A DNA stretch of 64,000 nucleotides. Origin: Asanoa ishikariensis (GTDB lineage Bacteria; Actinomycetota; Actinomycetes; Mycobacteriales; Micromonosporaceae). A program made the translations under genes and the position numbers. The DNA lies in contig NZ_FNQB01000001.1 in the NCBI RefSeq assembly GCF_900107455.1, positions 2,790,001-2,854,000 on the forward strand, in the 5' to 3' direction. The notes beneath the pieces are model-generated. The model saw only the letters and a list, made by a program, of their open reading frames with translations, searched no databases and had not been told where the DNA came from. Positions 36,019-42,629 of the stretch are shown piece by piece. Each line of letters begins with the position of its first letter. Position 1 is the stretch's first letter.

Positions 36019-36751
36019 ACTTCTGGTTCAATCTTCGATTGAGATCACGCCATTCCGTGCGGAACTCCGGTTGCTCGATCGAGTAGTGGTACAGCGGCCA
36101 GATGCTTGAGCTGCAGTAACCCTCGTAATGTCGGGTGACGTCCGACGGGGCGGCCTGGACGGTTTCGACAGCCAAACCCTGAGGAAAGGGCGGCGAAGGG
36201 TCAGCGGTCTCGTCCGGTGTTAGGCCAAGCCATGCGCCGTTCAGGTTCATAACCAGTCTGCTGAGGATCGGTGCGGATCCGAATATCTTCCACTCGGGCT
36301 GGCTGGCAACACCAACCGTCGTCGTCCGTGTCGCGAGAGGCAATCGGTAGCTCACCATCAGGAACGGATATGACGGTGGCGTCGTTGTTGGCGACGAACT
36401 CGCCTGTGTCGCGCCGTTCTGTTGACGGTCGTGCGGGCCCGATTCGGCCGAGCGGGCGGCCGTCCAGAGCGTATGGAAGCGCCCGACATCGCCTCCCAGT
36501 TGTAACACGATCAGCCTGAGCGTCGGCCACTTCGGCACCTGGGGTCCCTTGAAGACATTGTGGACGGTCGTGTAGCTCGGGCCGTGTACCCCAGTCCCAC
36601 GCGCGATCTGCCGTAGACCCGGCTCACCGGCCTGGAGGTGCAGCTCGTGTAACTGGTCGAACAGCTCGCGGACCGGTCCGGACGCCGTCGGTTCTCGCTT
36701 CAATGCCAACTGTTGCCTCCACGTGCCAGCCGTGGCGTTCAATTTTGTCAA
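35930..36751 (-). CDS. HTH domain fused to N-terminal part of OtsA (frame ends after a shift)
   Basis: 273 residues. Residues 25-100 are an actinobacterial XRE-like HTH (VRELFDQLHELHLQAGEP, LRQIARGTGVH, TVHNVF, WPTLRLIVLQLGG). A 35-residue linker leads into an OtsA N-terminus: MVSYRLPLA, GAWLGL, HYEGYCSSSIWPLYH and FADKVVDLAAP. The final 18 residues after LAAP are out of frame. OtsA normally has an SPGGL-type loop for glucose 6-phosphate; here it reads SAPILSRL, so the paired glycines are absent, and the usual SNR is SYR. Activity is therefore doubtful even if the frame is restored. The start could also be an internal TTG (residue 15). Confidence 0.75.
   Translation of the reverse strand: MTKLNATAGTWRQQLALKREPTASGPVRELFDQLHELHLQAGEPGLRQIARGTGVHGPSYTTVHNVFKGPQVPKWPTLRLIVLQLGGDVGRFHTLWTAARSAESGPHDRQQNGATQASSSPTTTPPSYPFLMVSYRLPLATRTTTVGVASQPEWKIFGSAPILSRLVMNLNGAWLGLTPDETADPSPPFPQGLAVETVQAAPSDVTRHYEGYCSSSIWPLYHYSIEQPEFRTEWRDLNRRLNQKFADKVVDLAAPQCDGLDTRLSPSVAPRDG
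35986..35989 (-). other. Single-base frameshift site (C run) between the HTH-OtsA halves
   Basis: On the minus strand the sequence reads GCGCCCCAATGCG. Removing one C joins LAAP directly to NATVWIHDYHL, which matches OtsA proteins without a gap. The site is a four-C run at a CCC proline codon, where sequencing errors, mutation and +1 ribosomal slippage can all occur. Confidence 0.85.
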
Positions 36752-37490
36752 GAGTCAACGCGTGATCACCAGTGGTTGCGCTCGGCAAGATCCGCTTGTG
36801 TCCGATGTGGTTCATCTTTGGGGTGCCTCGTCATGCGAACCGACTTTGAACGCTTGGAGGTCAACAATTAGCGCAAGCATTCAACTAGGGAGGCCCGGAT
36901 GACTAACATGACGCCGTGGTGGATATGGTTGGTTCCTGCTGCCAAGCCGCTCGCAAGCTTCGTGCTGTGTCTTCTGTTTTCGCGCTTGCACCAGCACACG
37001 CGGCGTTGTTGGCCAACGCCCGACGATTACTTTGCGCCTCGCGGCGGGCCACGACGTCCGTCAGTCGCATTAGTCCGCGCGGCGGCCTCGGCTCGTTCTA
37101 TGCGAAGAGCAACACCGCACGGCCTTGCATCCAGCGCAGACACACCGAGAGCAAAGTCGAGTCGAAGGCGTCGTGTCATCAGGAAGTCTTGGGCAGCAAC
37201 GGGCTGCCCACAGCGGCCTGAATGTCCCGGGGGCCGCGGCGCCACGAGGTAATGCCTGGTCTACGGGGCATCGGCAGGGCGGCTCGGGTGGTAGGCCAGG
37301 CGCGTGGGCAGCTCAACAGATCGGGTGGGCGGCGTGCCCTGCTGACGTCGCCCATTGTTCGCGCGAAGGTGCCTTGCCCGAACACGACCTCGTCTTCTAT
37401 CTAGCGGGGCAGGCGAGCTGAGGCTCAGGCAGCCACCCGAATGACCTGCGCCCTGACGTCGGGTCCCTTCGTCAGTCGACGCCGTCAGAA
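36752..37490. other. Poorly coding, lower-GC intergenic stretch
   Basis: About 740 bp between the HTH-OtsA start and the degenerate paaI tail. GC is visibly lower than the window average, especially 36720-36960. No homologous coding frame was seen apart from one doubtful short frame at 36899. The stretch marks the inner right edge of the segment bracketed by paaI tails. Confidence 0.6.
36899..37252 (+). CDS. Doubtful small membrane-anchored ORF
   Basis: 117 residues. The ATG at 36899 has a good ribosome site, AGGGAGG, 5 nt upstream. The first 30 residues include a hydrophobic helix (WWIWLVPAAKPLASFVLCLLF). The rest is Arg/Pro/Ser-rich and looks unselected, and third positions are not strongly GC-biased as in real genes nearby. 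It is probably a short leader-type or decayed gene. Confidence 0.3.
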   Translation: MTNMTPWWIWLVPAAKPLASFVLCLLFSRLHQHTRRCWPTPDDYFAPRGGPRRPSVALVRAAASARSMRRATPHGLASSADTPRAKSSRRRRVIRKSWAATGCPQRPECPGGRGATR

Positions 37491-37587
37491 CGAGAGAGTC
37501 CGGCTCAGGCCGTGTCACTCGGCCACCAGGCGTTCACCGATTTGTAGGCCGGACTTGCCCCGCGCAGTGGCGTTCGACCACGGTCGA
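37491..37587 (-). pseudogene. Degenerate second copy of the paaI 3' end
   Basis: Plus-strand sequence from GAGAGAGTCCGGCTCAGGCC to CGTTCGACCACGGTCG parallels the last part of intact paaI (37609 onward) with scattered substitutions and a deletion of about 23 bp in the middle. It lies 17 bp downstream of the intact paaI stop, in the same orientation, forming a tandem of gene ends. Confidence 0.75.
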
Positions 37588-37604
37588 CCGTGCCCACCCC
37601 GCGG

Positions 37605-37991
37605 TCACGCGGAGAGGGTGCGGCTCAGGCCGCGGAACTCGGCCACCAGGCGGTCGCTGCAGCGGACCGTGACGTCGTAGATGCCGGACTTGCCCGCGCG
37701 GTGCCGCTCGACGGCGGTCGCGGTCAGGCGTTCGCCCTCGCGCGCTGCCGAGACGAAGAAGATGTCGGCCGACGCCGCGACCGTGACCGCGCCCGGGTAG
37801 TTGCACGCGCCGGCGAAGGCCGAGTCGGCCAGCAGGAACACAAAACCGCCGTGGGCGATTCCGTGGCCGTTGACCATCAGGTCCGTCACCGTCATCTCCA
37901 GCACGGCGCGGCCGGGCTCGAGCTTCACGACCGACATCCCGAGCGACTGCGAAGCCCTGTCCCGGGCGAACATCTCGGCGGCACCGTCCAT
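37605..37991 (-). CDS. paaI: Hot-dog thioesterase, PaaI type
   Basis: 128 residues, full length for PaaI. Hydrolyses (hydroxy)phenylacetyl-CoA and related aryl-CoA esters in the phenylacetate pathway. The active-site stretch is VNGHGIAHGGFVFLLADSAF: HGIAHGG is the HGG motif and the Asp of LADSAF is the catalytic acid. It begins MDGAAEMFARDRASQSLG. No other paa gene is in the window, so its role may be CoA salvage. Two partial copies of its 3' end exist in this window. A GATAACGTTATC palindrome lies 41 bp upstream of the start. Confidence 0.93.
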   Translation of the reverse strand: MDGAAEMFARDRASQSLGMSVVKLEPGRAVLEMTVTDLMVNGHGIAHGGFVFLLADSAFAGACNYPGAVTVAASADIFFVSAAREGERLTATAVERHRAGKSGIYDVTVRCSDRLVAEFRGLSRTLSA

Positions 37992-38031
37992 GCCCGCACC
38001 CTATGCGCATTCAGGCATCAAGGACAGCGCG

Positions 38032-38043
38032 GATAACGTTATC
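38032..38043. promoter_or_regulatory. 12-bp palindrome identical to the core of the LacI-family operator
   Basis: GATAACGTTATC is identical to the centre of the 16-bp palindrome at 39503-39518 in front of the sugar-uptake operon. Here it stands upstream of paaI and beside remnants of a LacI gene end, so it may be a relic of an older operon or a second working site. Confidence 0.6.
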
Positions 38044-38050
38044 GCCAATT

Positions 38051-38258
38051 CGGCCCGCAGGCCGATCTCATGCCGGCAGGCAGGTCGTCCGAACCCAGGC
38101 GATGAACTCAAGCGAGAGCCGGCCAGCCTCATGCCGGCGGGGAGTTTGCCAAGTCGGCCCGCAGGCCGGTCTCATGCCGGCGGGGCAGGTCGCCCGAACC
38201 GGGGCGATGAGTTCGAGCGGGAGCCGGCCAGCCTCATGCCGGAGGGGAGTTCGCCCGA
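38051..38258. repeat. Two tandem ~104-bp units resembling the 3' end of the LacI gene
   Basis: The unit starts CGGCCCGCAGGCC at 38051 and again at 38155. Each contains, on the minus strand, a segment matching the end of the intact lacI-type gene (38402-38455): codons for ELIA followed by a Gly/Pro-rich end and a TGA. For example GGCGATGAGTTCGAGCGGGA parallels GGCGATGAGCTCGACCGGGA in the gene. The units look like decayed gene ends. The rest of the gap to 38399 shows no gene. Confidence 0.7.
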
Positions 38259-38399
38259 GCTCCGCTCCTCCCGGGCCGGCGGCCGGGGTCAGAGGCCCGC
38301 GCCGTCAGTTCAGCCAGCCGGTCTCGAGCCAAGGCCAGCGCCAATGCGAGCACGTCCGCGACGAACCAGTCGCGGACGGCCGCGGGCACGCTTGAGGGC

Positions 38400-39422
38400 T
38401 CACACCGGAGGCGGCAGCTCGCCCGAGCCCCGGGCGATGAGCTCGACCGGGATCGTCACCGTCTGGACCGGGCGGCCTGGGTCCGCGGCCCGCGCCGTCA
38501 GCAGGTCGATCGCCGTCCGACCGATCTCCGCGCTGTTCTGCGCGACCACCGTCAACGCCGGCCGCAGGATGTCCGCCAGCGTGAAGTCGTCGAACCCGAC
38601 CAGTGCCAACCGCCCCGCATCAGCACCGAGATACCGCAACGCCTCGATCGTCGTCGCCACGTTTCCGGTGATCAGCGCCGTCGCAGGCGAGGGCCCGGAC
38701 AACACAGAAGCCAGAGCCGAAGCCACCCGCGACGAGGTCACCACCCCCGGGTGGACCATCCCCGACAGCGGCCCACCGCTGGCCGCCACGCAGGCCCGGA
38801 ACGCCGCTGCCCGCTCGCGACCAGTGAAGATCCGCTCGTCGTCCCCGATGTAGGCGATCCGCCGGTGACCATGAACGGAAAGCTGCCGGTACGCCATCCC
38901 TATCCCGGCGGCATTGTCCGACAGCACGGCATCGGCCTCGACCCCACCGCACGGGCGGTCGACCGCCACCAGCGGCAGACCGCCGGCGAGCTCGGCCGAC
39001 AGGTAGTCGTGTGACGTCCCGATCGGCTCGATGACGATCCCGTCGACGCGGCGGCCGCACATCGACATGACGGCTTCGCGCTCGCGGGCCTCGTCATCTT
39101 CCGTCGACATCGCCAGTACGGCCAGGCCGTGGGAACGCGACGCCATGTCGACCGCGGACAGCACCGGGTGTGCGTCTGCCAGGTTGCGTACCGCTGCCCC
39201 GATCGTGCCGCTCGTCCCGCGCCGTAGCTGCTGGGCGCGCTCGTCCGGTGCGTAGTCAAGCGCGGAGATGGCCGCCTGGACCCGGCTGACCAGATGCGCA
39301 CCGACCGTGGGATCGGAGTTGACCACCCTGGACACGGTGCGCAGCGCTACACCGGCCTCGCGGGCCACGTCCCGCATGGTCGGGCGTTTCCGCCTCACCC
39401 CGCCGCCCAGCCGATCGGTCAT
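38400..39422 (-). CDS. LacI-family transcriptional repressor of the adjacent sugar operon
   Basis: 340 residues. N-terminal HTH and hinge: TMRDVAREAGVALRTVSRVVN (positions 15-35), then YAPDERAQQLRRG with the hinge region. The periplasmic-binding-like core follows (GIVIEPIG, VAVDRPCGGVEADAV, RRIAYIGDD, TALITGNVATTIEAL, LALVGFDDFTLADIL). It should bind a sugar and release DNA. The ATG at 39422 has AGGAGG 8 nt upstream. It is divergent from the transporter operon; the palindrome at 39503-39518 lies between and probably gives both autoregulation and operon control. Confidence 0.95.
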   Translation of the reverse strand: MTDRLGGGVRRKRPTMRDVAREAGVALRTVSRVVNSDPTVGAHLVSRVQAAISALDYAPDERAQQLRRGTSGTIGAAVRNLADAHPVLSAVDMASRSHGLAVLAMSTEDDEAREREAVMSMCGRRVDGIVIEPIGTSHDYLSAELAGGLPLVAVDRPCGGVEADAVLSDNAAGIGMAYRQLSVHGHRRIAYIGDDERIFTGRERAAAFRACVAASGGPLSGMVHPGVVTSSRVASALASVLSGPSPATALITGNVATTIEALRYLGADAGRLALVGFDDFTLADILRPALTVVAQNSAEIGRTAIDLLTARAADPGRPVQTVTIPVELIARGSGELPPPV

Positions 39423-39472
39423 CGCCTGATCCTCCTCTTCGGACGCTCCTGCCGAGCATCCCCATCACACTC

Positions 39473-39500
39473 TTGACACCGGAGTGAAACTTCCTATGCT
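39473..39500 (+). promoter_or_regulatory. Consensus-like promoter of the sugar-uptake operon
   Basis: TTGACA at 39473-39478 and TATGCT at 39495-39500 are 16 bp apart. The predicted start of transcription falls at about 39507, inside the operator palindrome, so repressor binding would block initiation. Confidence 0.75.
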
Positions 39501-39502
39501 TC

Positions 39503-39518
39503 GGGATAACGTTATCCC
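39503..39518. promoter_or_regulatory. LacI-family operator, perfect 16-bp palindrome
   Basis: GGGATAACGTTATCCC is a perfect palindrome with the central CG typical of LacI/GalR operators. It sits immediately after the -10 box and 48 bp before the TTG start of the binding-protein gene, and 81 bp upstream of the regulator start on the other strand. Confidence 0.85.
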
Positions 39519-39565
39519 ACACTGATCAACTTGACTAGCCCAACCCCTGTCCCCAGGAGGACCCC

Positions 39566-40843
39566 TTGATACGGAAGCCGCTGCTCGCGGCAGGCGTCGC
39601 CGGTCTCCTCGCCCTCACCGCGGCCTGTGGAAGCGGCGACGGCGGAGGGAAGGAAAGCGGCGAGACCGCGCTGACCTACCTTGTCTTCGAGACCCCGAGC
39701 CTCGACGCGAAGTTCTGGGACGACTCGATCACCGCCGCCACCACGCAGACCCCCGGCGTGAAAATCAACAAGATCGTCGCACCGAGCACCGACCGCGACG
39801 GGTACGCCAAACAGCTCCAGCAGTCGGGCCAGTTCCCCGACCTGCTGCAGTCGATCACGCCGTCCAACTTCGTCGGCGCCGGCCTCCTCAAGCCGTACGA
39901 CAAGACCTGGATCGACGCCAACTTCCTGCTGCCCTCGGCCAACTCGCTCAAGGGCGAGGTCTACATCCCGCCGACCAACTCGCAGATCGTCCCGCAGGTC
40001 TACTACAACAAGAAGCTCTTCACCGACGCCGGCATCACCACAGCACCGAAGAACTGGCAGGAGTTCCTCGACGCCTGCGCCAAGCTCAAGGCCAAGGGCA
40101 TCAACCCGATCGAGCTAGGCGGCGCCGACCCGTTCGCGGCGTCGATGCCGCTCGTCGGCATCATCTCCGCCGACATCCTCGGCAAGAACAAGAACTGGCT
40201 CCAGGACCGCTACGCCGACAAGGTGAAGTTCGCCGACGCCGACATGGTCACCGCCGTGAACAAGTACCGCACCCTCGTCACCAGCGGCTACTTCGACAAG
40301 GGCGCCCTCGGCGTCAAGTACGCGGACTCCATCACCCGCTTCACCACAGGCAAGTCCGCGATGTATCCCATGGGCAGCTGGTTCCTGGGCTCCGTACCCA
40401 AGGACACCGCCGACAACTTCGGCTCGTTCCCCTGGCCGACCGACAGTGGCGACGTCGTCGTGCCGTTCGTCGGCGGCGGCTCCATGGCCATCTCCGCCAA
40501 GGCCAAGGACACCGCGCTCGCCGAGAAGTTCGGCCAGGCCTGGTCGCTCAACCCGGCCAACCTCAAGGCGCTCATCGAGACCGACGGCGCGTTCCCGATG
40601 ATCAAGGGTAAGACCCTCGAGGACTACAACGTCACGGTCACGAAGGTCTTCGAGGAGTCGTACGCCTACGTCGGCCAGGACAACAACAAGGTCAGCGCGA
40701 TCGGCTGGGCGACCAACGACGACGCGCTCCCGGCCGGGCTCAACGACGCCTTCTACGCCGCCGCACAGGCCCTGTTCACCAAGGACGACGTGGCCGGCGA
40801 GCTCAAGAAGCTCGACGAGGCATGGAAGACCGCCGCACAGTGA
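39566..40843 (+). CDS. Sugar ABC transporter substrate-binding lipoprotein (CUT1)
   Basis: 425 residues. The TTG start at 39566 has CAGGAGG 5 nt upstream. Lipoprotein signal with lipobox LTAAC (Cys21). The mature part is an extracellular solute-binding family 1 protein: VYYNKKLFTDAGI, NWQEFLDACAKLKAKGI and FTTGKSAMYPMGSWFLG are typical. It captures an oligosaccharide or sugar outside the membrane and hands it to the two permeases. First gene of a five-gene operon under the LacI-type repressor; the gene stop overlaps the first permease start. Confidence 0.95.
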   Translation: MIRKPLLAAGVAGLLALTAACGSGDGGGKESGETALTYLVFETPSLDAKFWDDSITAATTQTPGVKINKIVAPSTDRDGYAKQLQQSGQFPDLLQSITPSNFVGAGLLKPYDKTWIDANFLLPSANSLKGEVYIPPTNSQIVPQVYYNKKLFTDAGITTAPKNWQEFLDACAKLKAKGINPIELGGADPFAASMPLVGIISADILGKNKNWLQDRYADKVKFADADMVTAVNKYRTLVTSGYFDKGALGVKYADSITRFTTGKSAMYPMGSWFLGSVPKDTADNFGSFPWPTDSGDVVVPFVGGGSMAISAKAKDTALAEKFGQAWSLNPANLKALIETDGAFPMIKGKTLEDYNVTVTKVFEESYAYVGQDNNKVSAIGWATNDDALPAGLNDAFYAAAQALFTKDDVAGELKKLDEAWKTAAQ

Positions 40844-41721
40844 GGAAAAGGAATTCCGGCGAGCGGGGCCTGGCCCTGCTCGCCGCCCTCGCTCTCGGGC
40901 TCTACCTGGTCTTCCTCGTGCTGCCGTTGCTGCTGAGCCTGCGCAGCAGCTTCACCAACGAGAACCCGCTGAAGGCACAGAACGACTTCATCGGGCTGGC
41001 CAACTACACCGAGATGGCCGGCGACGACCAGCTCCGGGCCAGCCTGACGTTCACGCTGATCCTCGCGTTCGGCGTGACCATCGCCGCCAACGCGCTCGGC
41101 GTCGGCTTCGCGCTGCTGCTCAACCGGACGAGCCTGAGCTACCGCGTCATGCGTACCGTCGCGTTCCTGCCCCAGGTCCTCTCGGGTGTGATCGTGGCCT
41201 TCGTCTGGCAGACGATCCTGACCCAGAACGGCCTGCTGAACACCGCACTCGTCAACCTGCGGATCCTCGACGAGCCGTACCCCTGGCTCGGCAGCCCGCA
41301 CGCCGCCCTGTTCTCCATCGGCCTCGTCGTGACCTGGGTGATGAGCGGCTTCACCACGGTCGTCTACCTGGCTGCCCTCCAGAGCATCCCGCTCGAGCTC
41401 CACGACATGGCGAGCCTCGACGGCGTCCGCGGCACGCAACGGTTCCGCAAGATCACCTGGCCGATGCTCGCACCGGGCACCACGATCAGCGTCACCATCT
41501 CGCTGATCACCGTGCTGAAGCTCTACGACATCATTACCGTGCTCACCGGCGGCGGCCCGGCCAACTCCACCCAGTCGACCGCCCTCTACATCGTCAAGCT
41601 GGCGTTCACCAGCGACCGGGTCGGCTACGCCAGCGCCGTCGCGATGCTCCTGCTCGGGATCTCCGCGCTGGTCGCCCTCACCGTGACCGGCGCCCTGCGC
41701 CGCCGGGAGGTCTCCCTATGA
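40840..41721 (+). CDS. Sugar ABC transporter permease, MalF/UgpA type
   Basis: 293 residues from the GTG at 40840, which overlaps the lipoprotein stop (GTGA); an in-frame ATG at 40822 would overlap by 22 bp and is the alternative. Six membrane helices are apparent, starting with GLALLAALALGLYLVFLVLPLLL. The EAA loop that contacts the ATPase reads IPLELHDMASLDGVRGTQRF. It pairs with the next permease. No ATPase gene is in the operon, so a shared MsiK-type ATPase elsewhere is expected (known for CUT1 systems in actinomycetes). Confidence 0.94.
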   Translation: MRKRNSGERGLALLAALALGLYLVFLVLPLLLSLRSSFTNENPLKAQNDFIGLANYTEMAGDDQLRASLTFTLILAFGVTIAANALGVGFALLLNRTSLSYRVMRTVAFLPQVLSGVIVAFVWQTILTQNGLLNTALVNLRILDEPYPWLGSPHAALFSIGLVVTWVMSGFTTVVYLAALQSIPLELHDMASLDGVRGTQRFRKITWPMLAPGTTISVTISLITVLKLYDIITVLTGGGPANSTQSTALYIVKLAFTSDRVGYASAVAMLLLGISALVALTVTGALRRREVSL

Positions 41722-42629
41722 CAACCATTTCCAGGGATACGCGCGACCGCCCGACCGCAGGCGGAAGGAGCACGCTGACACCCCCGCCGCACACCCGGCC
41801 CCGTCGGCGGCTCAGCACCAGGCTGAGAGTCGCAGTCGCGGCCGCCGTCACGCTGGTCTTCGTCGCGCCGATCTACCTGATGCTGGTCAACGCGTTCAAG
41901 CCGCAGGAGAAGATCCTCGCCAACCCGCTCGCGCCGCCCTGGCCGCCGACGCTCGACAACCTCACCAAGGCGCTGACCCGGCCGGACAACCTGATCCCGC
42001 TCGGCCTGCGCAACTCGCTGATCGTCGCGGTGATCTCGGTGGCGCTGATCGTCCCGCTCGGCTCCGCGTTCAGCTTCTACATCTCCCGGAAGAGCGGAAA
42101 GACAAAGGCGGTCATCCTGCTCGTGCTGTCCGCCGGTCTGATGATCCCGCCGCAGGTGATCCTGTTGCCGACCATCCGGATCCTCACCTGGGTCGGCCTC
42201 GACCACAGCTACCCGGGCCTGATCCTGGCGAACCTCGGCGGCGGCTACCTGTCGTTCGCGGTCTTCGTCTACGTCGGCTTCATGCGCTCGGTGCCCGACG
42301 AGATCATCCAGGCGGCCCGCCTCGACGGCGCCGGCGGCCTGCGGATCTGGTGGCAGATCGTCATGCCGCTGGTCCGCCCGGCCACCGCCACCGTGGTCAT
42401 CTTCCTGACGCTGTGGATCTGGAACGACTTCCTCAACCCGCTGTTCATCCTCGGCCCGCTCCAGGGCCAGACCATCACGACCGGCCTCTACCTGACGATC
42501 GGACAGTACTCAGTGGACTACGGCCAACTCTTCGGCATCATGTTCCTGGCCGGCGTCCTGCCGGTGATCGGCTATCTCACGGTGCAGAAGCAGTTCGTCG
42601 CCGGCCTGACCTCGGGCTCGGCCAAGTGA
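41718..42629 (+). CDS. Sugar ABC transporter permease, MalG/UgpE type
   Basis: 303 residues from the ATG at 41718, overlapping the previous stop (ATGA). A basic N-terminal tail of about 35 residues is followed by helices beginning VAVAAAVTLVFVAPIYLMLV. The EAA loop is VPDEIIQAARLDGAGGLRIWW followed by IVMPL. The C-terminal QKQFVAGLTSGSAK is the usual family ending (FVxGLTxGAVK). It is coupled by a GTGA overlap to the following glycosidase-like gene. Confidence 0.95.
   Translation: MTTISRDTRDRPTAGGRSTLTPPPHTRPRRRLSTRLRVAVAAAVTLVFVAPIYLMLVNAFKPQEKILANPLAPPWPPTLDNLTKALTRPDNLIPLGLRNSLIVAVISVALIVPLGSAFSFYISRKSGKTKAVILLVLSAGLMIPPQVILLPTIRILTWVGLDHSYPGLILANLGGGYLSFAVFVYVGFMRSVPDEIIQAARLDGAGGLRIWWQIVMPLVRPATATVVIFLTLWIWNDFLNPLFILGPLQGQTITTGLYLTIGQYSVDYGQLFGIMFLAGVLPVIGYLTVQKQFVAGLTSGSAK

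Noticed and set aside
38003-38395. Proline/arginine-rich ORF over the tandem repeats
   Set aside because: Its repeated peptide is a by-product of the 104-bp DNA repeat; no ribosome site or homology, and the matching coding sense is the opposite strand.
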